Positions 41,949 to 50,533 of a stretch of DNA of 64,000 nucleotides are shown here, one piece after another (within the stretch, counting starts at the first letter, position 1; each line of letters opens with the position of its first letter). The position numbers and the translations under genes are program-made. Source of the stretch: AP-15 sp963762575 (GTDB taxonomy: Bacteria; Pseudomonadota; Alphaproteobacteria; ATCC43930; CGMCC-115725). The notes under the pieces were generated by a model. That model saw only the letters and a list, made by a program, of their open reading frames with translations. It searched no databases and was not told the DNA's origin. The DNA lies in NCBI GenBank assembly GCA_963762575.1, contig CAVXLL010000013.1, positions 248,001 through 312,000 on the forward strand, read 5' to 3'.

Positions 41949-42500
41949 TCAGCTCCGCGGCAACGGGAACTCGTCCAGATAGGGGAGGTAATCCTCCTCT
42001 ACATCCACCTTCATCGTCGCGAGCAAGCGCACAAGGCCATTATAAAAGGCAATTGTAACCATCAGGTCGGTAAGCCGCTCGTCGTCCAATTCGTGCCGCA
42101 ATGCGGCGAAGGTGCTGTCGGCAACTGACAGTTCGGTCGTCATCTCGCGAGCGGCGCGCAATACGGCCTTCGCAAGAGGTTCAAGCCTGGTGGGGCGCCC
42201 AGCGGTTTCATCGGCGACAGCGTGGATGTCCTCAGCGGAGAGGCCGACCTCGCGCCCTATCCTAAGGTGGTGGGAATATCCCCAGGCCGAGCGCGCTAGA
42301 TAGCTGACTTGAAGAATGGCGAGCTCGCGCAGCCGGGGGTCGAGACGGCTGCCGTCGCGGATGTATCTCGCGAGCGTGTTGAGGCTGCGCGCGGCGCGCG
42401 GGCTGTGGGCGAGAACCCGGTATAAGTTGAGGTTTCGCGCCAGAAGATCCTGGTGCTCGGGCAAGAGATCGGATTTGTCGAGATAGGGCAGACGCGCCAT
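41949..42500 (-). CDS. Carboxymuconolactone decarboxylase / AhpD-like protein
   Basis: 183 residues of the CMD all-helical fold: NLNLYRVLAHSPRAARSLNT, LDPRLRELAILQVSYLARSA, YSHHLRIGREVGLSAEDIHA. The typical CxxC of peroxiredoxin-reducing AhpD is absent; the position reads SAWGYSHH, with only the histidines kept. It therefore resembles the non-redox CMD proteins found beside degradation genes. An SDR remnant lies directly upstream, so this may once have been a catabolic operon. Confidence 0.8.
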   Translation of the reverse strand: MARLPYLDKSDLLPEHQDLLARNLNLYRVLAHSPRAARSLNTLARYIRDGSRLDPRLRELAILQVSYLARSAWGYSHHLRIGREVGLSAEDIHAVADETAGRPTRLEPLAKAVLRAAREMTTELSVADSTFAALRHELDDERLTDLMVTIAFYNGLVRLLATMKVDVEEDYLPYLDEFPLPRS

Positions 42501-42501
42501 C

Positions 42502-42716
42502 GTGGGATGTCCTCCCGGCCTTTCTCACTCGGGTCGTGGCTCCGCAGTCGACAACCAGGGTTTGCCCGCTAATGTAGCGCGCCTCGGCCGACGGAAGAAA
42601 GCGCACAGCGTGTCCCATATCCCAACCCCGTTCCCTCGATACCGAGCACCGAGGCCCGGCGTCGCGCTTCGCGTCCAGCGGGGCTCATTCGCCGCGAGTA
42701 GACCATCGGAATTGCG
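42502..42716 (-). pseudogene. C-terminal remnant of a short-chain dehydrogenase (SDR)
   Basis: On the minus strand IPMVYSRRMSPAGREARRRA, then, after a shift near 42610, MGHAVRFLPSAEARYISGQT and LVVDCGATTRV. The block AVRFL-S-EARYI-GQTLVVD is the universal C-terminal end of SDR enzymes. The Rossmann core and the YxxxK catalytic site are missing. The frame has no stop before it overlaps the AhpD-like gene. The rest was probably lost when the NDUFS4-like gene became its neighbour. Confidence 0.75.
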
Positions 42717-42750
42717 CATGTTTCGCTCCGGCAACGCACCGCATAATGGG

Positions 42751-43047
42751 TCAGCTGCGAATGCGGTCGTAGCGGAAATTGTCCGCGTAGCTCTTCGGCT
42801 TCTCGGTGCTGTCGTGCGGCGGGATGACCGCATAATCCAGCCCGTTTTTGGTCGCGAAGGCGACCGCCTCCTCCATAGTCTCGAAATGCAACCGCACCTC
42901 GTTCAATGTGTCTTCGGCGCTGATCCACCCCATCAGCGCCTCGGCCTGACGGCGGGTGGCCAGTTCGTAGGCAAGCACCCATTTTGGCACCCGCCCTCCG
43001 GATTGCATTGCTGTCCTTGCCGGTTTGGAAATTCGCGCTCGCGCCAT
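42751..43047 (-). CDS. NDUFS4-type accessory subunit of NADH dehydrogenase (complex I)
   Basis: 98 residues matching the ETC complex I conserved-region family. It opens ARISKPARTAMQSGGRVPKW and has LMGWISAEDTLNEVRLHFET, MEEAVAFATKNGLDYAVIPP and the terminal KSYADNFRYDRIR. This subunit is an alphaproteobacterial and mitochondrial feature of complex I (18-kDa subunit), acting on the matrix/cytoplasmic arm. As usual it is encoded far from the nuo operon and lies next to a tRNA-Pro gene, here 49 bp upstream. Confidence 0.9.
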   Translation of the reverse strand: MARARISKPARTAMQSGGRVPKWVLAYELATRRQAEALMGWISAEDTLNEVRLHFETMEEAVAFATKNGLDYAVIPPHDSTEKPKSYADNFRYDRIRS

Positions 43048-43096
43048 CGACGTGCTTCCCGATCCGCTCTAATCTTCGCGAAGGTGCCCCCCGAAG

Positions 43097-43173
<77 letters not shown>

Positions 43174-43266
43174 CCACGAAGGCCCACCTCCTTCTACGCG
43201 CTTTGCGATAATCGAGCAAGGCCGCGGGCCAAGAGCGCGAATTCACCGGCCTTCAGGGCCGAACCA

Positions 43267-43818
43267 TCAGGCCGCTTCGCGTGGGTAATCGGAGTTCTGA
43301 CGCCTGTTCGGACGGTCGAAAGGTACTTCCGGGTCCTGCTTCATATCCATCAACCGACGCAACATTTCACGCCCGCGCGACAGGCGCGAGCGCACCGTGC
43401 CAATCGGAATGTCGAGCACCGCGGCGACCTCCTCGTAGCGCATCCCTTCGAGACCCACGAGTAAAATGACTTGCCGCTGCTCTTCCGGCAGGAGCCTAAT
43501 CGCCCTTTCGAGGTCGCGCAGTTGCAAACAGGCGCCCGCTCTTGGCGCCATCGTCAACACCGGGGCGACGTCCTCCACCGCTACCGTAATGCCCTCGCGC
43601 ACCGAGCGGCGAACCTCGTTTACATTTTGATTGTGCAAAATAGTGAAGAGCCAGGCGCGCAAATCGGTGCCCGGCTCCCAGAGATGCTGTTTGGCAATCG
43701 CGCGGACGAGGCAGCTTTGCACGAGATCGTCGGCACGCGCCGCATCCCGGGTGAGGGCCCGAGCATATCGCCGCAGCCGAGGAATTTCATTTTGCAGAAG
43801 CCCGGCAAAATCGCTCAT
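43267..43818 (-). CDS. ECF sigma factor
   Basis: 183 residues. Region 2 is LRRYARALTRDAARADDLVQ and WEPGTDLRAWLFTILHNQNV; region 4 is LPEEQRQVILLVGLEGMRYE with VAAVLDIPIGTVRSRLSRGR. ATG 43818 is preferred because AAGGTGA lies 6-7 bp upstream; a TTG two codons earlier is possible. No NepR/PhyR or anti-sigma gene is adjacent, so it is not clearly EcfG itself. It resembles the EcfG-like group of small alphaproteobacterial sigma factors. A near-consensus EcfG promoter lies 126 bp upstream, suggesting it belongs to a stress cascade. Confidence 0.85.
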   Translation of the reverse strand: MSDFAGLLQNEIPRLRRYARALTRDAARADDLVQSCLVRAIAKQHLWEPGTDLRAWLFTILHNQNVNEVRRSVREGITVAVEDVAPVLTMAPRAGACLQLRDLERAIRLLPEEQRQVILLVGLEGMRYEEVAAVLDIPIGTVRSRLSRGREMLRRLMDMKQDPEVPFDRPNRRQNSDYPREAA

Positions 43819-43943
43819 CGACAATCACCTTTTGTCTGCAGCCTCGGCCAGCCAAGGCACTTCGATTAGAATGAATATAGGGCCGGGCTGTAACCCTCTC
43901 GTGGCACCCGATGGCGAGCCGGTGAAATCTTGTTTTGATTTGT

Positions 43944-43968
43944 AACGGTTTACCCGAAGCGCAATTCC
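43944..43968 (-). promoter_or_regulatory. Near-consensus EcfG-type promoter upstream of the ECF sigma gene
   Basis: On the minus strand GGAAT (43968-43964), a 16-bp spacer and CGTT (43947-43944) differ from GGAAC-N16-CGTT at one base. It lies 126 bp before the ATG of the sigma gene. Confidence 0.4.
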
Positions 43969-44052
43969 GCCGCCGGCTGCCTTTCAGAGGCACGACGCGG
44001 ATACTGCGTTGACCCACTTGGCCTCGCCATTTTATGCTTGTCGCGTCGTGAC

Positions 44053-44128
44053 GAGCCCGTAGCTCAGCCGGTAGAGCAACTGACTTTTAATCAGTAGGTC
44101 TCGGGTTCGAATCCCGACGGGCTCACCA
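44053..44128 (+). tRNA. tRNA-Lys (anticodon TTT)
   Basis: The 76-nt cloverleaf starts GAGCCCGTAGCTCAGCCGGT. The acceptor stem GAGCCCG pairs with CGGGCTC before A-CCA, which is encoded. The anticodon stem-loop is CTGACTTTTAATCAG with TTT, and the T-arm is CGGGTTCGAATCCCG. Confidence 0.95.
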
Positions 44129-44454
44129 CATATCTCACTCACTTGTGCCGCTAAGGCGAGGCGCTTCGCAGCGGGTAACCTCGGGCACCCGAAACCGCGT
44201 GAGAGCGGTCGCTCGAACCCGATGGATCCGGTCTTGAACTCCAGTTGTCGCGGACGACCCGACATCCGCATCGTATTCCGCATCGGCCTTGACTTCGGCA
44301 TCAGCCTTATCCGGGCCTTCGTAGTACAACGCCGCGCATCGCTGACCGACCAATCTTCGAACCCGCAAGCGCCGGAGAAATTTTAGGAGCAGCCTGGGGC
44401 TCAAGCGGCAACGGGTGAGCGTTATCCAAAATCGGAGCAGAGGAGGTTGCAAAA
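44129..44454. other. Intergenic stretch without a recognisable gene
   Basis: No frame has family resemblance. The left part is the antisense shadow of tRNA-Lys. The right end holds the AGAGGAGG ribosome site of the next gene. Confidence 0.5.
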
Positions 44455-44766
44455 ATGTGGATGCAGATCAAAGCGGCAGTCATCAGCGCGGCGTTCCTTG
44501 CCGGAGGGGCTGGGATCGCTTGTGCTCAAGGAAGCATCACTCAGGATCCCGGAAGTCTGACACCGGGAAATTTGACCTTTCAAGACCTCGGCCCGGCCGG
44601 ACCCGTACCGGGCCCGACCGAACGCAGCCAAACGACCCAATTGCCCGGCGCCTATGGGACGAGCGGCACGGCCGGCGCCGCTACCAGCCCAGGCAGTCGT
44701 TCGGGTGGTTTTGGCGCCCGCAACACTTCCGGGTTCGGAGGCAATGCCGCCGGAAACGGACGATAG
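44455..44766 (+). CDS. Small secreted Gly/Thr/Ser-rich protein of unknown function
   Basis: 103 residues with a clear signal peptide (QIKAAVISAAFLAGGAGIAC, cleavage after ACAQ). The mature chain is low-complexity: PGSLTPGNLTFQDLGPAGPV, TSGTAGAATSPGSRSGGFGA. It is probably unfolded or surface-associated. The ATG follows AGAGGAGGTTGCAAAA, which supports real translation. No homologous family is recognised. Confidence 0.65.
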   Translation: MWMQIKAAVISAAFLAGGAGIACAQGSITQDPGSLTPGNLTFQDLGPAGPVPGPTERSQTTQLPGAYGTSGTAGAATSPGSRSGGFGARNTSGFGGNAAGNGR

Positions 44767-44800
44767 CGGTCAAGCCTGGTCTCGGTCTGGCCCGCGATCG

Positions 44801-45088
44801 TCAGTCAGCGGTACAGCGCGTCGCCTTGCGGCCGACCAGCCACGGCTGATACGTCTCGCGCGTCTTGGCCAGCATCGGCGACTTCGAGTGTGCGTCGAGC
44901 GCCGCCTGGTCGCGCCAGGCCTCGACCAGCAGGATGCGGTTGTGATCCTCCTGCGGTAACAGCACGTCGAATTGCTGGCAGCCTTCCTCGGCGCGCGAGC
45001 GTTGCGCGTGCCCTTTGATCAGTTCGATGAACTGATCGCGGTGCTCGGGTTGCACCTCGAACTCGACGACGATCATGATGCGGCTCAT
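44801..45088 (-). CDS. Antibiotic biosynthesis monooxygenase (ABM) domain protein
   Basis: 95 residues of the dimeric ferredoxin-like ABM fold: SRIMIVVEFEVQPEHRDQFI, EEGCQQFDVLLPQEDHNRIL, LVEAWRDQAALDAHSKSPML. Members are small cofactor-free oxygenases or quinol-modifying proteins, with many uncharacterised. ATG 45088 is chosen because GGAGGAA lies 7 bp upstream; an ATG two codons earlier is too close to that site. It is divergent from the CoA-transferase gene. Confidence 0.85.
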   Translation of the reverse strand: MSRIMIVVEFEVQPEHRDQFIELIKGHAQRSRAEEGCQQFDVLLPQEDHNRILLVEAWRDQAALDAHSKSPMLAKTRETYQPWLVGRKATRCTAD

Positions 45089-45178
45089 CGGCATTTCCTC
45101 CGGGACCAATCCGCGGCATCATCGGCGATTGGCTGGCGCGTAGGCAAGCGCCGGCCGCAGATTCGGGAGACCTCGACC

Positions 45179-46591
45179 ATGGCACATGACGCGCTGCGCA
45201 CGATTTTGCCTGTCGCCGGCTGGCCCGAAGAGCGGGCGCGCACGGTCGAGATCACCGGCGGCGCCGATCCGGTATTGCCGACGCCGTTCCGCATCGGGGC
45301 GGCGGGCGCCGCCGCGCTCGCCGCGACCGGCCTCGCCGCGGCCGATCTCTGGGAGTTGCGCACTGGACGCCGACAGAAGGTTGGGGTCGATCTGCGCCAG
45401 GCCGTCGCCTCGCTGCGCAGTGGGCATTACATGCAGATGAACGGTGGTTCCGTGTCGACCGAGCGCAACAAGGTGATGGGCGTCTACCCGGCGAAAAACG
45501 GGCGCTGGAGCTATATCCACGCCAATTTTCCGAACCACCGCGAGGCGGCTCTCAAGGTCCTCGGCGTGCCGGAAGACCGCGACGCGGTTCGCCGCGCCGT
45601 GGCAAGCTGGGATGCGCTCGAACTCGAAGAAGCGATCATCGCCGCAAAGGGTGCGGGCGGCATGGCGCGCAGCATGGCGGAATGGGCGCAGCATCCGCAA
45701 GCCGCCGCGATCGCCTCTTTGCCGTTGATGGAGATCTTGAAGATCGGCGACAGCCCGCGGGAAAATCTGCCCGAAAGCGACCGACCGCTGTCGGGCATCC
45801 GCGTGCTCGATCTGACCCGCGTCCTCGCCGGACCGACCGCTGCCCGCACGCTCGCCGAGCACGGCGCCGATGTGTTGAAGATCACTGCACCGCACCTGCC
45901 GAATATCGGCTACCAGGAATACGACACCGGGCACGGCAAGCTGTCGGCCCATCTCGACCTTCGTTACCCGCGGGACCTTGAAATCCTGCGCGGGCTGGTG
46001 CGCGAGGCCGATGTGTTCTCGCAGGGGTACCGGCCGGGCACGCTCGGCAATCGCGGCCTCTCGCCTGAGGAATTGTTAAAACTGCGCCCCGGCCTCGTCT
46101 ATATCTCGATGTGCGCGTTCAGCCATATCGGGCCGTGGGCTTCGCGCCGCGGGTTCGACACCGTCGTGCAGACCGTAAGTGGGATCACGACCCGCCAGGG
46201 CGAGCTTTTCCCCGGCGCCGAGCCCGGCCCGCAATTTTACCCGGTCTCGGCAATCGATTACCTGACCGGCTACCTGATGGCGTTCGGCGCGATGGTGGCA
46301 TTGGCCCGCCGCGCCCGCGAAGGCGGCAGCTGGCTCGTGCGCATCTCACTGGCGCAGACCGGCCGCTGGCTGGTCGACCGCGGCGAGGTTTCGGAGGCCG
46401 CTCTGAGGGATGTGCCAAAAGAGATCCCGAAGGCCGACATCGACCGCTGGTCGATCGAGAGCGACACCCCGGTCGGCCGGCTGCGCCATCTCGGGCCCAC
46501 CGTGCGCCTCTCCGAGACCCCGCCTCGCTGGGCCCGCCCGTCCGTCCCGCTCGGCCATAACGAGCCCGTGTGGCCGGCCCGGGCGTCATAG
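45179..46591 (+). CDS. CaiB/BaiF-type CoA-transferase (two-part form)
   Basis: 470 residues. The second half begins like a classical class III transferase: LSGIRVLDLTRVLAGPTAAR, TLAEHGADVLKITAPHLPNI, HLDLRYPRDLEILRGLVREA and SPEELLKLRPGLVYISMCAF. The first 190 residues carry a transferase-like segment too (VGVDLRQAVASLRSGHYMQM, VMGVYPAKNGRWSYIHANFP). Some family members have this inverted, two-part arrangement. The substrate is unknown. ATG 45179 follows GGGAGACCTCGACC. It is the second CoA-transferase in the window, without a lyase partner nearby. Confidence 0.8.
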   Translation: MAHDALRTILPVAGWPEERARTVEITGGADPVLPTPFRIGAAGAAALAATGLAAADLWELRTGRRQKVGVDLRQAVASLRSGHYMQMNGGSVSTERNKVMGVYPAKNGRWSYIHANFPNHREAALKVLGVPEDRDAVRRAVASWDALELEEAIIAAKGAGGMARSMAEWAQHPQAAAIASLPLMEILKIGDSPRENLPESDRPLSGIRVLDLTRVLAGPTAARTLAEHGADVLKITAPHLPNIGYQEYDTGHGKLSAHLDLRYPRDLEILRGLVREADVFSQGYRPGTLGNRGLSPEELLKLRPGLVYISMCAFSHIGPWASRRGFDTVVQTVSGITTRQGELFPGAEPGPQFYPVSAIDYLTGYLMAFGAMVALARRAREGGSWLVRISLAQTGRWLVDRGEVSEAALRDVPKEIPKADIDRWSIESDTPVGRLRHLGPTVRLSETPPRWARPSVPLGHNEPVWPARAS

Positions 46592-46598
46592 CCGACAC

Positions 46599-47918
46599 TC
46601 ATTCCTTTGCGCCGCTCGCAGCTGTTCCGCGTGTTCGTTGCGAGCACGCCATTTTCGCGGCGAGCGAACGCAACCTGTCGGACCCCAGATGAGCCGTGGG
46701 CGTCCCGCAACGGGTTCTCTCCGCGGAAAAACCCGTGTCAATTCTGCGCAACGCGCTAAGGAAATTCCGGATAAAGCGGCCTACAATCGAAAATCGCACT
46801 CGCAGGCCCCGCCATAGCAGAGACGAACGCCGGCACATGGTCAATGGCCGCGCCGCCCGCAGCCGCCGAACCGACTGAAGCTCTGCGCCCTGCACCGACA
46901 ATGCTCCCGATCTGTCCAAAGCAGCAGAGATCATTTCATATAATCGTTTATCTTGATCATTGGTTATATCTTGTAATACCTCAATATCTTCAATTTTTAG
47001 TTCTGACAGCTTCAAGATTTTTTGTGAAACGTTTTCCCGTACTCCGGTAGCTATTCCGAACTTCTGCTCAAACCATAAATCGTAACGTGCGACATCGGTA
47101 ATCTCTATATTCGATCGCACCATCGCGTCGAGCGCGGATTCAACGTTACCATTGCCGAGATATTCGCAAAGTGGATTGCGGGTAAGCACCGACGGTTCTC
47201 GCAGAATCCGTCGCGCCAAATTGGCCAAGCATTCCGGCGATCGATCGAATTCTGTAGGCGCTATGCCGAGAAAGCCTGACCATTCGCTGGTATCCGGATC
47301 AAGAAAGCCTGGGTCCTCAAGGAACCTGGTGATTATGTAGTTTACTTGCGAAACGACGATTTCCTGAGGATTGCGAACTACCGCAAACACAAGGTCGCTT
47401 GGCCGGCACAATCCATTTTCAAGATACCAGGAAATCGATGTATGTCCGTGAACGAAGATTGTGTCGCAAAAGGGTATAGAGCTAGATATATCCTTTAATG
47501 CCTTGAACAACAAAGGTTTATGAGTCCAATTTGTCGCTTCCAAGGCCCTGCACACTGTTGGATATTTGACTTCCAACCGCGCTCTCAGGTGAGTTCCGGC
47601 ACATTTGGGAATGTGGATATGGATCAATCGCCTTTTCTCGGGGTACGCGTTGAGGAGCAGGCGCACTATATTTTGTTGAAATTCCTCGCATTCGAGGGCT
47701 TCTTTCAAAGATTTACTCGGAGGATAATCCGATGCAGCCGTCTGAACGCAAGATTTTGGATCACGGCCAAGAACCGAATAAATGAAATCTACTATATCAA
47801 TGTCGGTGAAATCAAAATTATCTAAGATTGACGTCAGGCCAACCAATGGCTGATAATAACAAAAGGAGGTGAAAAGTTGCCGAGCTTCATTCGGAAAGGG
47901 TACTTTCATGTCAGCCAT
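46599..47918 (-). CDS. Sulfotransferase-family protein in an AT-richer patch
   Basis: 439 residues. LIHIHIPKCAGTHLRARLEV is the 5'-phosphosulfate loop of PAPS-dependent sulfotransferases. DTIFVHGHTSISWYLENG and LVFAVVRNPQEIVVSQVNYI supply the 3'-phosphate-binding arginine region. The N-terminal 90 residues and the basic C-terminus after about residue 345 are unlike the core. The gene has many A/T-ending codons and low GC from about 46900 to 47900, unlike every neighbour, and no good ribosome site. Horizontal acquisition is likely. The sulfated acceptor, perhaps a surface glycan or an exported small molecule, is unknown. Confidence 0.75.
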   Translation of the reverse strand: MADMKVPFPNEARQLFTSFCYYQPLVGLTSILDNFDFTDIDIVDFIYSVLGRDPKSCVQTAASDYPPSKSLKEALECEEFQQNIVRLLLNAYPEKRRLIHIHIPKCAGTHLRARLEVKYPTVCRALEATNWTHKPLLFKALKDISSSIPFCDTIFVHGHTSISWYLENGLCRPSDLVFAVVRNPQEIVVSQVNYIITRFLEDPGFLDPDTSEWSGFLGIAPTEFDRSPECLANLARRILREPSVLTRNPLCEYLGNGNVESALDAMVRSNIEITDVARYDLWFEQKFGIATGVRENVSQKILKLSELKIEDIEVLQDITNDQDKRLYEMISAALDRSGALSVQGAELQSVRRLRAARPLTMCRRSSLLWRGLRVRFSIVGRFIRNFLSALRRIDTGFSAERTRCGTPTAHLGSDRLRSLAAKMACSQRTRGTAASGAKE

Positions 47919-48380
47919 TGCAGCGACACACCGTTATCGCCAAACGTGCGGGTCATATCGTTGCCGGCAAATCCATTGGGCGATCCCTTGCACAATGCTA
48001 GGGTGGGGACATGGCGAGATGCTAAAAGGGCAGCCGGATCATTCGGGGTCGGTCCTGTTTCAGCCGCGCCGCGACGGCGGACGCAACCCACCTCATAAAA
48101 GATCTGCCGAAGACGATCTCCCATTTGGCCTCCGCCTGAAGGTCACGGATGTATCCGACACAACCGAGTGGGTGGGGACGGCGGTGCCGTAATGATGGAT
48201 ACCGCTCCGGCAATGCCGGACGGGAATTTTACCCGATCCCGAAAGAGCTTCGGACTGAAGGGTTATCCGGAACCTCGATCGGTTTCATCCCCAAATTTGA
48301 CGCATGACATTTTAGTTAATTCGCGTTGATCCCCGCTTGCTCCGCCCCGCTCAGCGGCGTTCGCAAGCGAGCGGGGGAAG
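47919..48380. other. Non-coding or degenerate stretch
   Basis: No frame in these 460 bp resembles a known protein. Composition rises from the AT-rich sulfotransferase edge to the GC-rich cyclase fragment. One short minus-strand frame (48022-48213) looks protein-like (AEAKWEIVFGRSFMRWVASA) but is unidentified. Confidence 0.35.
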
Positions 48381-48623
48381 GTGGCGAGGATCGACGAGGC
48401 GGCGCGAAACCTACTCGCGTCGCTCGAACTGGCTTCGGGTTTTCCGGTGACCTACCGTGTCCTGCTATGCGCATATGGGCCGCCTTGGGGAAGCGCGAGA
48501 CATTGTCCGGCGGCTGCGCGCGATTACGCCTGTCGTGGTTGAGCGCGCAAAGCGGTGTTTTAACTGGAGCAGCGAGAGCTTTTCCTTTCGGGCCTGCGGA
48601 TGGGGGCCGGTGAGGCGAGCTGA
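48381..48623 (+). pseudogene. C-terminal TPR remnant of an adenylate/guanylate cyclase-type protein
   Basis: Pieces in three frames add up to the usual end of cyclase-TolB-TPR proteins: ARIDEAARNLLASLELASGF with PVTYRVL, then YAHMGRLGEARDIVRRLRAI with TPVV, then EQRELFLSGLRMGAGEAS and a stop at 48623. At least two shifts occur and no upstream part is present. It lies just before another truncated member of the same family, in the same orientation. Confidence 0.6.
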
Positions 48624-48674
48624 TACTCACCGGCTGTCGTCTTTCGCCCGGCCCGATCCAAGGAGATCGAATGG

Positions 48675-48905
48675 CTAATGGTTTTTTCCCAATCCGGCCT
48701 GGAGCTTTGTGCCGTCGCTGCGGATCTGAACCAAGAGGTCGCAGCCGGTGGAAGGTGTGGTGGGGCACGACAGATCCCCAACCGGGGTACCGCTCGGAAG
48801 ATGTTGCTCGCTGACCACCGTTTTGATTTCGATCGCCTGGCCAGTCTCGCCTTTGCCGGCGAGCACGAATTGCACAGTCAGAAAATGATTGGCGGCAAAG
48901 TCGAC
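48675..48905 (-). pseudogene. Unidentified protein fragment
   Basis: A minus-strand frame with protein-like composition: FTVDFAANHFLTVQFVLAGK, GETGQAIEIKTVVSEQHLPS, GCDLLVQIRSDGTKLQAGLG. It has no start of its own and abuts the truncated cyclase gene at about 48905. It may be a piece of an exported protein inserted during the rearrangement that removed the cyclase domain. Confidence 0.3.
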
Positions 48906-50439
48906 CGTGAATGTGTCCGGGGTCGTGGGTGACCAGATCCGCGACAAGCTCCCCTTCCTGCTCGACGATATGGGCGAGCAGAGCGTCAAAAACATTGCTC
49001 CCCCGGTACGGGTCTATGCGCTTCGGCCCGAAGCAATTGCCGATCTGCCGGCGTCGGGCATACCGATTGCGGTACCGCGTAGCCGGCGCGCCACCACCGG
49101 CATTGCAATCGCGGCGGCCGTCGGGGCAGCGCTGGTCCTCGCCGTCAGCGTGTGGTGGTTTTGGCCGACCATGAAACTCTCTCGGACACCGGAGGTGGCA
49201 GCCGCTACCTCAATCTCGCAGCCACTCGTCGCGCCGCGCCTGTCGATCGTCGTGCTGCCCTTCGCCAATCTCAGCCATGACTCCGACCAGCAGTATTTTG
49301 CCGACGGGATCACCGAAGACCTGACGACCGATCTGTCGCGTCTCGCGGATATGCTCGTGATCTCGCGCAACAGCGCGTTCACCTACAAGGATAAGCCCGT
49401 CAACGCGAAGCAGATTGGTCGCGATCTGGGCGTGCGCTATGTCCTCGAAGGGAGCGTCCAGCGATCCGGCAACCGGGTCCGTGTCAACTTCCAGTTGATC
49501 GATGCCGAGACTGACACGCATCTCTGGGCCGAGCGGTTCGACCGCGACATAGGCGATTTGTTTGCCCTACAAAACGAGATCACCGGCCGGATCGCGGTTG
49601 CGCTCAACCTTAAGCTGATTGGCGTGGAACCCAGCCGAGCGACGGATCATCCCGATGCGCTGGACTATATCTTCCGAGGACGGGCTGCATTGGCGAAGCC
49701 GCTGTCACGTGGCAACTATGCTGAGGCAATCAGCCTGTACGAGCGTGCGTTGGCGCTTGATCCCGGCTCTGTCGAGGCGCAGAGCTTGTTGGCTAGCTCA
49801 CTTGGGGGCCGCGTGCTCGAAGGAATGACCAACTCGCGCGCCGCCGATATCGAGCGCGCGGAGGGGCTGGCCCAGCAAGCTTTGGCGGCATCGCCCGGCA
49901 GTCCGCTCGCGCACTATGCCAGAGGCCAAGTCCTGCGCGTGCAAGGCCGATACGAGGAGGCCATTGCCGAATACCAGACGGCGATCGCGTCCAATAACAA
50001 CTGGGTGGCCGGAATTTCCGCTCTCGCCGAATGCAAGTTGGTTGCCGGGCCAATAGAGGAGGTAATCCCGCTGCAGGAGCAAGCCCTCCGCCTCAGCCGC
50101 CGCGATCCATTAATCAGCAATATGTATGGCCGAATTGGGATCGCGCATCTTTGGCAATCGCGCACCGACGAGGCGATCGTCTGGTTAGAAAAGGCGCGCA
50201 ACGCCAATCCCGCACGTTATCCTCCTCACGCTGCCCTCGCCGCCGCCTATGCCCTTAAAGGTGAGACGGAACGCGCCGCCGCTGAACTGGCCGAAGCCCG
50301 GAAGCTGAGCGGCGATGACCGTTATTCGAGCATTGCCCGCCTGAGGACCGCTGCGAATTGGTTCGCGCCAAAGATCCAAGCACTACGCGAAGCCACGTTT
50401 TTCGTCGGGCTGCGCAAGGCCGGCATGGCGGAGGAGTAA
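48889..50439 (+). CDS. Truncated class III cyclase-type protein: TolB-like domain plus TPRs, catalytic domain lost
   Basis: The frame opens within the last strand of a cyclase domain (SGVVGDQIRDKLPFLLDDMG, EQSVKNIAPPVRVYALRPEA). One membrane segment follows at about residues 69-91 (TTGIAIAAAVGAALVLAVSV). Next come a TolB/FlgO-like domain (LSIVVLPFANLSHDSDQQYF, YVLEGSVQRSGNRVRVNFQL) and TPR repeats (GNYAEAISLYERALALDPGS, YEEAIAEYQTAIASNNNWVA). The metal-binding and catalytic parts of the cyclase, about 150 residues, are missing, so it cannot make cAMP or cGMP. The only starts are TTG 48889 or nearby GTGs without a ribosome site. It may be silent. Confidence 0.7.
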   Translation: MAAKSTVNVSGVVGDQIRDKLPFLLDDMGEQSVKNIAPPVRVYALRPEAIADLPASGIPIAVPRSRRATTGIAIAAAVGAALVLAVSVWWFWPTMKLSRTPEVAAATSISQPLVAPRLSIVVLPFANLSHDSDQQYFADGITEDLTTDLSRLADMLVISRNSAFTYKDKPVNAKQIGRDLGVRYVLEGSVQRSGNRVRVNFQLIDAETDTHLWAERFDRDIGDLFALQNEITGRIAVALNLKLIGVEPSRATDHPDALDYIFRGRAALAKPLSRGNYAEAISLYERALALDPGSVEAQSLLASSLGGRVLEGMTNSRAADIERAEGLAQQALAASPGSPLAHYARGQVLRVQGRYEEAIAEYQTAIASNNNWVAGISALAECKLVAGPIEEVIPLQEQALRLSRRDPLISNMYGRIGIAHLWQSRTDEAIVWLEKARNANPARYPPHAALAAAYALKGETERAAAELAEARKLSGDDRYSSIARLRTAANWFAPKIQALREATFFVGLRKAGMAEE

Positions 50440-50533
50440 ACCGCAGCGGTGCGCGCCACGACCACGCCATAGTTGCGGTGTAGTCCTGCGAGATCCGTGG
50501 CCGCGGTACGCTGCCAATCGTCAACTGAAGGAG

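Noticed and set aside
44032..44301. Minus-strand frame reading GIRTRDLLIKSQLLYRLSYG
   Set aside because: This is the familiar antisense translation of a tRNA gene (tRNA-Lys at 44053-44128).
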